Positions 16,607 through 24,861 of a stretch of 64,000 nt of DNA are shown piece by piece (the first letter of the stretch is position 1; the number at the start of each line of letters is the position of its first letter). Below the pieces are notes generated by a model. That model worked only from the letters and a program-made list of their open reading frames with translations, searched no databases and was not told the DNA's origin. This DNA comes from Burkholderiales bacterium. GTDB lineage: Bacteria > Pseudomonadota > Gammaproteobacteria > Burkholderiales > SG8-41. The translations under genes were made by a program, and so were the position numbers. The stretch is taken from positions 248,001 through 312,000 of the forward strand of contig JAIEPF010000001.1 in NCBI GenBank assembly GCA_019749945.1, read 5' to 3'.

Positions 16607-17734
16607 ATGTCGACACTGGTGCTGCCGGCGGTGGCGCCGGCGGTGGCCCGCGACTATGGCTTTGATCCGTCGCTGATCGGTTACCAGATCAGCATGGTCA
16701 GCCTCGGCATGATGGTGACGCTGACGCTGCTCGGCAACACCACGCTGCGCTACGGCGCGGCGCGCACCAATCAGCTCGGGCACACGCTGATCGCCGTCGG
16801 CATGCTGGTGCTGCTCCTGCCGTGGACGCTGTTCCTGATCCTCGGCTCGCTGGTGATCGGTCTCGGTTACGGCATGATTACACCCTCGGCTTCACACCTG
16901 CTGATGCGTTACACCGCGCCGGAACGGCGCAGCACCGTGTTTTCCATCCACCAGGTCGGCATTCCCGCGGGCGGCATGCTCGCGGCACTGACCGCGCCGG
17001 CGATCACCGTTTATGCCGGATGGCGCTGGTCGGTCATCTTCAGCGCAGTGCTGATCGTCAGTGTGGTGGCGCTGATGCAGCGCGGCCGGCGTCACTGGGA
17101 TGACGACCGCGATCGCGGCGCCGCGGCCATCACCGCGAATCCGCTGGCCGGCGCCATCGCCATCTGGCGCCACCCGCAGCTGCGCCTCGCGACCATCGCC
17201 GGCGGCTGTTTTTCCTGGGTGCAGTTCTGCACCGCGACTTTTGCCGTGGTCGCCTGCGTCACCACGCTCGACATGAGCCTGGTGGTCGCCGGCACCGTGC
17301 TGACCGTGGTGCAGGTCGCCAGCGCGGGGGGGCGGGTGCTGATCGGCTGGATCGTCGATCGTGTGCAGGACGCCGCGCGCGTCCTGGCCTGGAACGCCGC
17401 GGTGCTGATACTGGCCGCGGTTGCCGCGCTTGCATTCAATCCCGCGCTGCCGCTGCCCGCGGTGTATGCGCTGTTCGCGGTGCTCGGCGCCGCTTCCGGC
17501 TGCTGGCCCGGCGCCCTGCTCGCCGAAGTCGGCCGGCTGGCACCCCCGGGGCAGGTCAGCCTCGCCATCAGCGGCTCGCTGGTCATCACCAATGTCGGCA
17601 AATTCGCCGGGCCCATTCTGTTCGCCAACATTTATGTGCTGACGCACAGCTACAGCACGGCGTTCGCAACGCTGGTGGTGCCGGCGGCCGTCGCGCTGTA
17701 TTGCCTGCTCGCCGCGCGCGGCAGCCCCCGTTAA
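16607..17734 (+). CDS. MFS transporter, start codon uncertain
   Basis: At least 375 aa with 11-12 membrane helices and the loop RYGAARTNQLGH of major facilitator proteins. ATG 16607 is the only standard start: no ATG, GTG or TTG occurs in frame between the stop at 16460 and 16607. Yet this start cuts the first helix in half, since the upstream codons read LFLLLALLAGHTFAS. A CTG at 16541, 10 bases after the previous stop codon, would restore a full helix. Likely exports or imports a compound handled by the SDR and CMD-like proteins before it. Confidence 0.85.
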   Translation: MSTLVLPAVAPAVARDYGFDPSLIGYQISMVSLGMMVTLTLLGNTTLRYGAARTNQLGHTLIAVGMLVLLLPWTLFLILGSLVIGLGYGMITPSASHLLMRYTAPERRSTVFSIHQVGIPAGGMLAALTAPAITVYAGWRWSVIFSAVLIVSVVALMQRGRRHWDDDRDRGAAAITANPLAGAIAIWRHPQLRLATIAGGCFSWVQFCTATFAVVACVTTLDMSLVVAGTVLTVVQVASAGGRVLIGWIVDRVQDAARVLAWNAAVLILAAVAALAFNPALPLPAVYALFAVLGAASGCWPGALLAEVGRLAPPGQVSLAISGSLVITNVGKFAGPILFANIYVLTHSYSTAFATLVVPAAVALYCLLAARGSPR

Positions 17735-17743
17735 ACTGCCGGC

Positions 17744-18012
17744 ATGCGACTGCTGTTACCGATGCTGCTGCTCTGTTCAGCCACGGCCAAGGCCGCGACG
17801 CCACAGGCGCTTTACGGCGAAAGCTGCGCGCATTGCCGGATTTTCCGGAAAAGGAAGTGAAGATCGAGGCGGTGTCCGGTGCGGTCGTGCTGAACGGCGT
17901 CGTCCCCGGTGCCGCGGAAGTGCGGCGCGCCTGGCTGGTGACGCGCCGCATCGCCGGCATCAAAACACTGGATAACCGGCTGGTATCAGGCGAACTGCTG
18001 GCCTGGGATTAA
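17744..18012 (+). pseudogene. Secreted BON-like protein, frameshifted or fused remnant
   Basis: ATG 17744 starts a good signal peptide (MRLLLPMLLLCSATAKA) that runs into ALYGESCAHC, like the heme site of a c-type cytochrome but lacking the His, then stops at 17858-17860. In the -1 frame the DNA continues as LRALPDFPEKEVKIEAV and GAVVLNGVVPGAAEV, matching a BON-domain repeat, and ends at TAA 18010-18012. A one-base deletion or a deletion fusing two genes would explain it. Confidence 0.5.
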
Positions 18013-18061
18013 GTGGCGCGATTAATCTCTGAATTTTAATCCCCTCCAGACCTGACCCAAA

Positions 18062-18090
18062 TTGACAATTTGCAAAAATAAGCGGTTAAT
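18062..18090 (+). promoter_or_regulatory. Candidate sigma-70 promoter of the peptide cassette
   Basis: TTGACA (18062-18067), a 17-base spacer, then GTTAAT (18085-18090, four of six matches to TATAAT). It lies 34 bases before the precursor start, with the RBS AAGGGAG in between. Confidence 0.6.
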
Positions 18091-18123
18091 TCCGAATCAG
18101 TTTTAAAAGGGAGAATAACAATC

Positions 18124-18348
18124 ATGAAAAGCCTCACCATCAGAGACGACAATGGCACCCTGGTTAAGGTCGATTTGACTCCCGAGTTGCTAAAAGAAGT
18201 GCCAAACCTGAATTCCGTAATCGAACGGATTGAAGCCATTCGGGGCAATGCCCAGAACTATGGCAATTCATATGAGCGCAGCCCGGGCCATGATCGGTAT
18301 CATGACCGCCTCCCGGATCACAATAAAAACCACTCAAGAAGCACTTAG
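18124..18348 (+). CDS. Putative RiPP precursor peptide
   Basis: 74 aa, ATG 18124 behind AAGGGAG. Residues 1-41 look like a leader: a short strand, then helix LTPELLKEVPNLNSVIERIE. Residues 42-74 are a hydrophilic core rich in Tyr, His, Asp, Arg and Asn, with three aromatic tripeptides, Tyr46-Gly-Asn48, Tyr50-Glu-Arg52 and Tyr59-His-Asp61, of the aromatic-x-x kind cross-linked into cyclophanes by related enzymes. There is no Cys and no double-Gly cleavage site. The radical SAM gene begins 2 bases after its stop codon. Recognition as a precursor is inference from size, composition and neighbour. Confidence 0.7.
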   Translation: MKSLTIRDDNGTLVKVDLTPELLKEVPNLNSVIERIEAIRGNAQNYGNSYERSPGHDRYHDRLPDHNKNHSRST

Positions 18349-18350
18349 CA

Positions 18351-19499
18351 GTGATCGTCAAGATTCACAGTCGCTGCAATCTGGCATGCGATTATTGCTA
18401 CATGTACACAAAGGGCGATGACGACTGGAAGCACCTGCCCAAGCGAATGTCACTGGATGTCGCAAACGACATTTGCGCGATGTATCGGTCTCATTACGCC
18501 GGCATCGATCAATCCGAGAATCGCATTCGCATAAGCCTGGGGCTGCACGGCGGCGAACCCTTGCTCGTCGGAAAGCAGCATTTCCGAAGACTGGCGGCCG
18601 TCTTTCGCACAGGATTAAGTGAATTCGATCTGCGCCTGACGGTTCAAACCAATGCAACACTGGTAGACGAAGAATGGATCGACATCTTCAACAGCTACGG
18701 CGTGACGGTCGCTGTCAGTTTGGACGGGCCGGCCAATGCAAATGCCCACAGACCCGATCTGAAAGGCGCCGAATCGACCGAGAAAGTCATCCGCAACATC
18801 AAGCTGCTGGCCACCTCTGCCAGACAATTTGGCGGCGTTATTGCAGTCATCAATCCCGATGCGAACGGCGGCGATGTTGTAAGGTTTTTTTCAGACGAGC
18901 TGAATCTGGATTGGTTTGACCTGTTACTTCCCGACCACACCTACGACCAATTGCCCGGGAATTGGGATGCAGTTTCCGCCAATACCCTTGAATATCTCAA
19001 AGATGCTTTTGACGCATGGTTACCGCGCGCATCACGGAGCAGCTGCCGCTTCTTCGAAAGCCTGATTTCGATGTTATGCGGGTCTGAATCGTTCGTTGAC
19101 TCCCTGGGATCTTCAGGTCTGGCGCATATCACCGTGGAAACCGACGGAACGCTCGAGCCTAATGATGTAACCCGTATCTGCAACGGCTTCGACCGCAAGA
19201 CCGGCATGAAAGCAGGCGCAGGGGCTTGGAAATTGATGAAATCAGCGCCTGCCTACCAAACCATGGTGAATGAAGTTGGCGCGCTGTCATCGACCTGCAC
19301 CCGGTGCGAGCACGTGAAGATATGCAGAGGCGGCCACATGACCCATCGCTACCGGCTGTCCAACGGCTTTGACAATCCTTCCGTACACTGCAGCACTCTG
19401 GCCGGCATCATCGAGCATGTTCAACGCGGCCTTGGCATGCTGGTCAGTAACAGCCTGAATGCCGCCCGCAATCAAAATATTGCAGTCGCACGGCATTAA
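18351..19499 (+). CDS. Radical SAM/SPASM peptide maturase
   Basis: 382 aa. The start must be GTG 18351: it is the only start codon between the in-frame stop at 18324 and the cluster motif. Cys9, Cys13 and Cys16 (RCNLACDYCYMY) bind the SAM 4Fe-4S cluster; LHGGEPLLVG is the GGE motif. The C-terminal SPASM region has Cys277, Cys316, Cys319, Cys325 and Cys347 (CTRCEHVKIC, NPSVHC) for extra clusters. The pattern is closest to the FxsB/GrrM/XyeB group that makes aromatic cyclophane cross-links. A weak RBS AAGAAG lies inside the precursor's end, so translation is probably coupled. No protease or exporter is adjacent. Confidence 0.9.
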   Translation: MIVKIHSRCNLACDYCYMYTKGDDDWKHLPKRMSLDVANDICAMYRSHYAGIDQSENRIRISLGLHGGEPLLVGKQHFRRLAAVFRTGLSEFDLRLTVQTNATLVDEEWIDIFNSYGVTVAVSLDGPANANAHRPDLKGAESTEKVIRNIKLLATSARQFGGVIAVINPDANGGDVVRFFSDELNLDWFDLLLPDHTYDQLPGNWDAVSANTLEYLKDAFDAWLPRASRSSCRFFESLISMLCGSESFVDSLGSSGLAHITVETDGTLEPNDVTRICNGFDRKTGMKAGAGAWKLMKSAPAYQTMVNEVGALSSTCTRCEHVKICRGGHMTHRYRLSNGFDNPSVHCSTLAGIIEHVQRGLGMLVSNSLNAARNQNIAVARH

Positions 19500-19505
19500 G
19501 AGGCA

Positions 19506-19940
19506 CTACGCCAGTATCTGGCTGACCTGCTCCTGGCGCAACATCTCGTAGACAAAAGCCTCCAACTCCGGCCCCAGCGCATCGCGCACGGAGATCATGC
19601 CGATCGGACGGCCGTCTTCGACCACCGGCAGAATGCGGAAACGGCCTTCGCGCATGAAACCCAGAGCATGGGCAAAAGAGCGGTCTGGCGATATGGTTTG
19701 CGGATTGGCGGTCATCACCGCACCGAGCGGCGTGGTCGCGCCGTCGAGCCCGGCGGCCAGCACGCGGAACAGTGCATCGCGTTCAGTGAACATGCCGACC
19801 AGTTTGCCGTCGTCGACGACCATCAACGCGCCGCCGTTGCGCTGTTTCATCAGGCGCGCCGCGTCGGCCACGGTCAGGCTTGAGGGAGCGGTCAGCAGTT
19901 CCTGACCTTCGATGATCTCGCGGATCGTGCGTTCGGCCAT
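19506..19940 (-). CDS. Two-CBS-domain protein
   Basis: 144 aa made of two CBS repeats, residues about 8-65 and 75-135 (ERDALFRVLAAG, FRILPVVEDGRPIGMIS). Stand-alone CBS pairs bind adenine nucleotides and act as energy sensors. ATG 19940 follows GGAGGTGATGC. It converges on the radical SAM gene with a six-base gap and is unlikely to belong to that cassette. Confidence 0.92.
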   Translation of the reverse strand: MAERTIREIIEGQELLTAPSSLTVADAARLMKQRNGGALMVVDDGKLVGMFTERDALFRVLAAGLDGATTPLGAVMTANPQTISPDRSFAHALGFMREGRFRILPVVEDGRPIGMISVRDALGPELEAFVYEMLRQEQVSQILA

Positions 19941-20028
19941 GCATCACCTCCGTTCGCAGAGCAGAAAATAAACCGTGCCGCATATGGCGCGGCGCTTTTT
20001 TTGATGCTACGCCCCGACCACCCCACGG

Positions 20029-20538
20029 TCAAACCGCGGCGCGGCCTTCGCGCATGTAGACCGGCAGATCCATCGACGGCGGACGGCAGCCCGGCACCGC
20101 GTAGAACATTTCGGCCACATAGCCGCGGTGATAGTTGGTGTGCATCACCACATGCAGCAGGATTTCTCCGCGCGTCATCGCGCCGCGATTGCCGCCGATC
20201 AGGGTGTATTCGACGGTTGCGTCGAGGCTGGCATCGGTTTGCGCGTCGGCCCACTGCACATACCAGGCGTCAGCCTCCTGCTGCAGCCGCCCCATTTCAG
20301 CCAATGGCGGATGGTCCTTGGTATTGCGCGCTTCATAACCGTGATCGCGGCCTTCGAGATGCGCCTGCCAGATGCGGTCGATCACATAAATATGATTCAG
20401 CGTATGCACCATGTTCTTGAACAGGGAGGTGCGCGGTTTCACCGCCTCCCCTTCCGGCAATGCCGCAACGGCGTCAAACATCACCTTGTCTGACCACTGT
20501 TTGTAACGAACCATCATCCTTGCGCTGGCCGCATCCAT
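20029..20538 (-). CDS. DinB-family protein
   Basis: 169 aa, four-helix bundle of the DinB/YfiT type. The conserved metal-binding histidines appear in MVHTLNHIYVIDRI and VVMHTNYHRGYV. ATG 20538 (MDAASARMMVRY) is right for the family; the frame continues upstream into the TPP gene only by chance. Some members are thiol-dependent S-transferases; this one has no assigned substrate. It is last in the minus-strand Bug/TPP run, 23 bases behind the TPP beta gene. Confidence 0.9.
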   Translation of the reverse strand: MDAASARMMVRYKQWSDKVMFDAVAALPEGEAVKPRTSLFKNMVHTLNHIYVIDRIWQAHLEGRDHGYEARNTKDHPPLAEMGRLQQEADAWYVQWADAQTDASLDATVEYTLIGGNRGAMTRGEILLHVVMHTNYHRGYVAEMFYAVPGCRPPSMDLPVYMREGRAAV

Positions 20539-20561
20539 GTTTTTTCTCCGGGAAAATGGCG

Positions 20562-21149
20562 TCAGGCGGCAATCCCGAGCTTGCGCTGCAGGTCGCCGAC
20601 CACCTGGACCCAGGACCTGGTCCGCCACCGCACCCGCTCGTTGATCGGCTTGTTTTCGACATCGGCATGCACCTTCATTGTCACAAATACCGGGCCGGGT
20701 TTGCCGAGGATTTCCGGCAGCGCAGCGCTCACCGCATCGAGTTCGGTGAAAGAGTGCGTCCGCGGATAACCCGCGCCCTTCGCCAGCATTGCATAGTCGA
20801 CGTTTTTCGCGTTGGGCACCGGCTGGCCGCCGGTGGTGGCGTAACACTCGTTGTCGAGCACGAAATGGTAGAAGTTCGCCGGGTTCTGCTCGGCAACGGT
20901 GAGCAGGATGCCCAGGCCCATCTGCAGGTCGCCCTCTGAATCGAACAGCACCACCTTGCGTTTGGGTTGCGCGAGGGCAAGACCGAATGCGAATGCGGCA
21001 TGCCCGCCCATCGCCGGATCACCCAGCGGCAGATCGAGATCGGGCTGGTCGCTGATGTTGACCCAGTGTTTGCCGCCGCGGCCGGGAACCACAATGGCGT
21101 CGCCGCGATGGGGTTTGAATGCCTTCAGAAAATCTTCGGTATGAAACAT
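20562..21149 (-). CDS. TPP-binding subunit of a split 2-oxo acid decarboxylase
   Basis: 195 aa, equal to the C-terminal pyrophosphate-binding half of enzymes such as sulfopyruvate (ComE) or phosphonopyruvate decarboxylase. The TPP motif runs from SEGDLQMG to LDNECYATTGGQ, the GD...N pattern with about 26 residues between. ATG 21149 follows GAGGAGCACAC. The partner subunit ends only 9 bases upstream. The association with Bug receptors suggests decarboxylation of an imported oxo acid, though coenzyme M synthesis is not expected in this organism. Confidence 0.87.
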   Translation of the reverse strand: MFHTEDFLKAFKPHRGDAIVVPGRGGKHWVNISDQPDLDLPLGDPAMGGHAAFAFGLALAQPKRKVVLFDSEGDLQMGLGILLTVAEQNPANFYHFVLDNECYATTGGQPVPNAKNVDYAMLAKGAGYPRTHSFTELDAVSAALPEILGKPGPVFVTMKVHADVENKPINERVRWRTRSWVQVVGDLQRKLGIAA

Positions 21150-21158
21150 GTGTGCTCC

Positions 21159-21695
21159 TCAGCGGATGAACCCGTGATACTCGTCACCGACGAGCACTGC
21201 CACCGGGTGTCTGGTTTTTTTCGCCTCTTCAAATGCCAGCGAGATGCGCGACGCGTCGGCATCGCTTTCAACCATGTAGTAGTTGATGCGGAAGGCATTG
21301 AGGAAAGGCTCGGTATATTGCGGCGAGGTATCCGCGGTACGCGGGCCGTGGCGGTTCCAGCCGCGCATGCCGACGATGAACACCACCGGCACTTCGAACC
21401 CGAACAACCAGCCGCGGATTGAATCACCGGACTCCATCAGCCCGGTGTTCTGCACCAGGATCACCGGCACCTTGCCGCCGGCCGTGAGCCCCGCCGCCAG
21501 CGGACAGGCCAGCCCCTCGCGCGGCACCGCGACCAGCGTCAGCGACGGCTCCGCCTTCATCAGCAGGTACAGCCAGTTGGTTTCGCTGTCGGGCAGCCAG
21601 ACGACATGGGTCACGCCGTGCTGCTTCAGCTGGCCGAGCACGGTTTCGGGGCTCAGATGCGCCTTTAATTCATCTTTTTTCAATACATCATTCAT
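21159..21695 (-). CDS. TPP enzyme N-terminal (PYR) subunit
   Basis: 178 aa, the matching half of the split decarboxylase (ComD-like). The Glu that activates TPP lies in PREGLACPLAAGL, followed by VILVQNTGLMESGDS, both typical of the pyrimidine-binding domain. ATG 21695 is behind AAGGAAAG. The split of one polypeptide into two adjacent genes is known for ComDE. It follows the Bug receptor by 49 bases on the same strand. Confidence 0.87.
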   Translation of the reverse strand: MNDVLKKDELKAHLSPETVLGQLKQHGVTHVVWLPDSETNWLYLLMKAEPSLTLVAVPREGLACPLAAGLTAGGKVPVILVQNTGLMESGDSIRGWLFGFEVPVVFIVGMRGWNRHGPRTADTSPQYTEPFLNAFRINYYMVESDADASRISLAFEEAKKTRHPVAVLVGDEYHGFIR

Positions 21696-21744
21696 GTCGC
21701 TTCTTTCCTTAAAGTGCCCCGCGGTTTTTCAGCTGCGCTGTGTT

Positions 21745-22716
21745 TCAATCACCTTCCAGTTTTGATTCGATGACCACCTTGGTCCATTTCGCGATCTCGG
21801 ATTTGACGTGGGCGGCGAACTGTTCCGGCGTCGCCTGTTCCACGGTGATGCCCTGGTCCTCGAGACGCTTTTTCAGCGGTCCGGCAAGCACCTTCGCGCC
21901 ATCGGCGTGCAGCTTGGCCAGCACCGGCTGCGGCACCTTGGACTGGGTGCACAGACCGTACCAGCCGGTGACGTCATAACCCGGCACGCCGGCCTCGGCG
22001 AATGTCGGCACGTCGGGCAGTTGCGCGCTCCGCACCGCTGAAGTCACACCCAGCGCGCGCACGCGTCCGGACTTGATCGCGGCCAGCGGCGCGCCGGCGA
22101 GGTTGCCCACCGAGGATTCCATGTGGCCGCTCATCGCGTCGGCCAGCGCCGGTGCCGCGCCCTTGTACGGCACATGGACGATGTTGATGCCGGTCATCGA
22201 CTTGAGCAGCTCGATCGACAGGTGGGGGGAGGCGCCGACACCGGAGGAGCCGAAGTTGAGTTTGCCCGGATTCCTTTTCGCGTAATCAATGTACTGCTGC
22301 AGTGTCCTGATCGGCAGCGACGGATGGACCATGAAAACATTCGGCACGCCGCCGATCTTGATCGGGAAGGCAAAATCCCCGATCGGATCATAGGTCAGCC
22401 GCTTGGCAAAACGCGCCGGCGTGATCGCGTGCGAGCCGATGTTGCACAACACCAGCGTGTAACCGTCGGGCGGCGCCTTGGCCGTGGCTTCGGTCGCGAT
22501 GTTGCCCGCGGCACCCGGGCGGTTTTCCACCAGCACATTGCTGCCCCACAGTTCGCCCAGGGCCTGCGCCATCATGCGCGCCGTGGTGTCAACGCCGCCG
22601 CCGGGGGTGTAACCGACAAGGATGCGCACCGGCCTGCCGCCCGGGTAGTTCTGCGCAATGGCAGCACCCGCGGTCAGTGCCATGCCGACGATGATGATGC
22701 GAGCGATATTTTTCAT
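21745..22716 (-). CDS. Bug/TctC-family substrate-binding protein (tandem copy 4)
   Basis: 323 aa, ATG 22716 with GAGGAGGAGTC upstream. Signal peptide MKNIARIIIVGMALTAG, cleavage near IA|QNYPG. Marks: VRILVGYTPGGGVDTTAR, VENRPGAAG, PPDGYTL, HVPYKGAAPAL. It is the last of four consecutive receptors and the nearest to the split TPP enzyme. All four differ clearly in the ligand loops, so they are not recent copies and probably recognise different acids. Confidence 0.92.
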   Translation of the reverse strand: MKNIARIIIVGMALTAGAAIAQNYPGGRPVRILVGYTPGGGVDTTARMMAQALGELWGSNVLVENRPGAAGNIATEATAKAPPDGYTLVLCNIGSHAITPARFAKRLTYDPIGDFAFPIKIGGVPNVFMVHPSLPIRTLQQYIDYAKRNPGKLNFGSSGVGASPHLSIELLKSMTGINIVHVPYKGAAPALADAMSGHMESSVGNLAGAPLAAIKSGRVRALGVTSAVRSAQLPDVPTFAEAGVPGYDVTGWYGLCTQSKVPQPVLAKLHADGAKVLAGPLKKRLEDQGITVEQATPEQFAAHVKSEIAKWTKVVIESKLEGD

Positions 22717-22750
22717 GGTGTGACTCCTCCTCGATAAAAAACAACCGTCT

Positions 22751-23743
22751 TTATGGTTTTATATTGTTGTCGCGGATCACGCGGCCCCAGCGTTCAATCT
22801 CGACCGCAGTCCATTTCTGCAGCTCTTCGGGGCTGCTCACCAGCAGTTCCATGCCCAGCTGCTCACCAAGGTGCCTGCGCACGTCCGGCTGGTTCAGCAC
22901 CTTGACCACTTCACCGTGAAACTTTTTCAGTATCGCCGGCGGTGTGCGTGCAGTCGTGAAAATACCCCACCACGCGTAAGCCGTGACGCCCTTGTAACCT
23001 TCCTCGATCAGCGTCGGCACATTGGGCAGCGTCGCCGCGCGGGTGTCGCCGGTGGTCGCCAGCACGCGCACCCGGCCGTCGTTGACAAACGGCGTCACCA
23101 GCGCGGTGGAACCGATGCCGAGGTCAATCTGCCCGCCCATCACCGCCACCGTCATCGGCCCGCCACCCTTGTACGGTACGTGGACCATCTTGAAACCGCC
23201 CGCCTGACCGGCCAGTGTCAGGGCAAGATGCCCGAGGCTGCCGGCGCCGACAGTGCCGTAGGTCACCGTATCGGGCTTCGCTCTGGCGACTTTCACCACA
23301 TCGGTCATGGTTTTGTACGGTTTCGCCGGATGGGTGATGATGCCGTAGGGCGCGCGGCCCACCAGCATCACCGGCGCCAGATCCTTCAGCGTATCGAAGG
23401 GCAGATTCGGCATCAGCGACGGATTCACCGCATGTGTATCGAACACGAAGACATAGGTGTAACCGTCGGGATTGGCCTTCGCGGCAATGTCGGTGCCGAT
23501 GATGCCGGAGCCGCCGGTGCGGTTGTCGACGATGAACTGCTGGCCCAGCGCCGCATTCAGCTTGGCGCCGATCAGCCGCGCCAGCGGATCCACAGTGCCG
23601 CCCGGCGGAAACGGCACGATGAAGCGCACCGGTTTGACTGGAAACGACTGGGCCTGCACGCCGCTCGCGATTCCACTGCACAGCACTGCCGCCGCGATCA
23701 TTGCGCCGGCGCCGGCGCCTGCCCTGCCGATCGCTGTCTGCAT
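22751..23743 (-). CDS. Bug/TctC-family substrate-binding protein (tandem copy 3)
   Basis: 330 aa. ATG 23743 lies behind CTGGAGGAGCG. A slightly longer signal segment, MQTAIGRAGAGAGAMIAAAV, ends near VQA|QSFP. Marks: VRFIVPFPPGGTVDPLAR, VDNRTGGSGIIG, NPDGYTY, MVHVPYKGGGPM. The PFPPGG loop is the canonical form. An AT-rich motif copy followed by TATAAT (minus strand) lies upstream, so it may have its own promoter inside the run. Confidence 0.92.
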   Translation of the reverse strand: MQTAIGRAGAGAGAMIAAAVLCSGIASGVQAQSFPVKPVRFIVPFPPGGTVDPLARLIGAKLNAALGQQFIVDNRTGGSGIIGTDIAAKANPDGYTYVFVFDTHAVNPSLMPNLPFDTLKDLAPVMLVGRAPYGIITHPAKPYKTMTDVVKVARAKPDTVTYGTVGAGSLGHLALTLAGQAGGFKMVHVPYKGGGPMTVAVMGGQIDLGIGSTALVTPFVNDGRVRVLATTGDTRAATLPNVPTLIEEGYKGVTAYAWWGIFTTARTPPAILKKFHGEVVKVLNQPDVRRHLGEQLGMELLVSSPEELQKWTAVEIERWGRVIRDNNIKP

Positions 23744-23768
23744 CGCTCCTCCAGTCGAAAATTATATG

Positions 23769-23787
23769 TTTAAAAACAATAGCTTAT
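23769..23787 (+). repeat. AT-rich 19-bp motif, copy 4
   Basis: TTTAAAAACAATAGCTTAT, between tandem Bug genes 2 and 3, 26 bases before the start codon at 23743. On the minus strand it continues into TATAAT, a possible -10 box. A looser version occurs at 22734-22754 before the next Bug gene. Confidence 0.55.
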
Positions 23788-23821
23788 GAACGTCCGGCGG
23801 CGCCCGACGGGCGTCCTTCCA

Positions 23822-24775
23822 TCAATCGATTTTTGCGTTCGCCTTTTTGATGACCTCCGCCCACTTCGCACTGTCGCTGCGCACCAGTTTCCAGAATTCT
23901 TCCGGTGTGCCGGTCAGCGGTTCGGAACCCAGCGCAAAAATGCGCTCGCTGGCAGCGGGGGAATGCACCGCCCGGTTCAGTTTGGCATTGAGCACGGCAA
24001 TGACTGCGCGCGGCGTGCCCGCCGGGGCCACAACACCATGCCAGGTCGTCGCCTCATAACCGGCGACACCGGCCTCGATCAGCGTCGGCACCTCGGGAAA
24101 TACCGGGGAACGTTTCGCACCGGTGACCGCGAGGCCGCGCACGCGGCCGGCCTTGACATGACCGCTCGCCGAATTGAGCCCCTCCATCATCAACTGCACC
24201 TGGCCGCCCATCAGGTCCGCAATCGCCGCGGGCCCGCCCTTGTATGGCACATGCACGATCTGCACGCCGGTCATGGTCTTCAGCAGCTCAAAACCAATGT
24301 GGCCCGGTGAGCCATTGCCGGAAGACGCATTGAACAGCTTGCCGGGATTCTGCTTCGCGTAGTCGATGACCTCGCGCACCGAGCGGAACGGCGTCTTCGG
24401 GCCGGCGAGCAGCATCATGTGTCCGGTGATGGTCTGCCCGACCGGCGCCAGTTCGCGCATCGCGTCGACCGTCGGTCTGGCCACCAGATGCGGACCGATC
24501 GCCAGCGCGCCGATCGGGGCATAACCGATGGTGTAACCGTCCGCTGTAGCCTTGGCCGTGAGCTCCATGCCGAGCTGCAGCGCGCCGCCGGGGCGGTTGT
24601 CGACGACCACCTGCTGGCCGAGTTCGCGCGCCAGTTCGGTGGCGACGATGCGCGCCACATTGTCGGTCGACGCACCGACCGCCTGCGGCACGATCATGCG
24701 CACCGGTCGTTCGGGATACGCGGCATGGGCCGCCACACTCATCAGCAGCAACAAACCGCCTAAGGCTGTTCGCAT
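23822..24775 (-). CDS. Bug/TctC-family substrate-binding protein (tandem copy 2)
   Basis: 317 aa. I use ATG 24775, seven bases after GGAGGAG; an ATG at 24780 is out of frame. Signal peptide MRTALGGLLLLMSVAAHA. Marks: VRMIVPQAVGASTDNVAR, VDNRPGGALQLG, TADGYTI, VHVPYKGGPAAI. VPQAVGASTD and GGALQ depart from the family norm and resemble the first receptor of the window (VPQSAGGSTD), hinting at a related ligand. Confidence 0.92.
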   Translation of the reverse strand: MRTALGGLLLLMSVAAHAAYPERPVRMIVPQAVGASTDNVARIVATELARELGQQVVVDNRPGGALQLGMELTAKATADGYTIGYAPIGALAIGPHLVARPTVDAMRELAPVGQTITGHMMLLAGPKTPFRSVREVIDYAKQNPGKLFNASSGNGSPGHIGFELLKTMTGVQIVHVPYKGGPAAIADLMGGQVQLMMEGLNSASGHVKAGRVRGLAVTGAKRSPVFPEVPTLIEAGVAGYEATTWHGVVAPAGTPRAVIAVLNAKLNRAVHSPAASERIFALGSEPLTGTPEEFWKLVRSDSAKWAEVIKKANAKID

Positions 24776-24861
24776 TGCATTGCTCCTCCATGACCATTCA
24801 TGAGCGCCGCGCCTGATGGCGTCGGTTTTGCTTTCGCCACGCCGAGCTTCAAGGCGTCGTC

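Noticed and set aside
18124..18348. The 74-aa peptide as an antitoxin of the next gene
   Set aside because: The next gene is clearly a radical SAM/SPASM enzyme, not a toxin.
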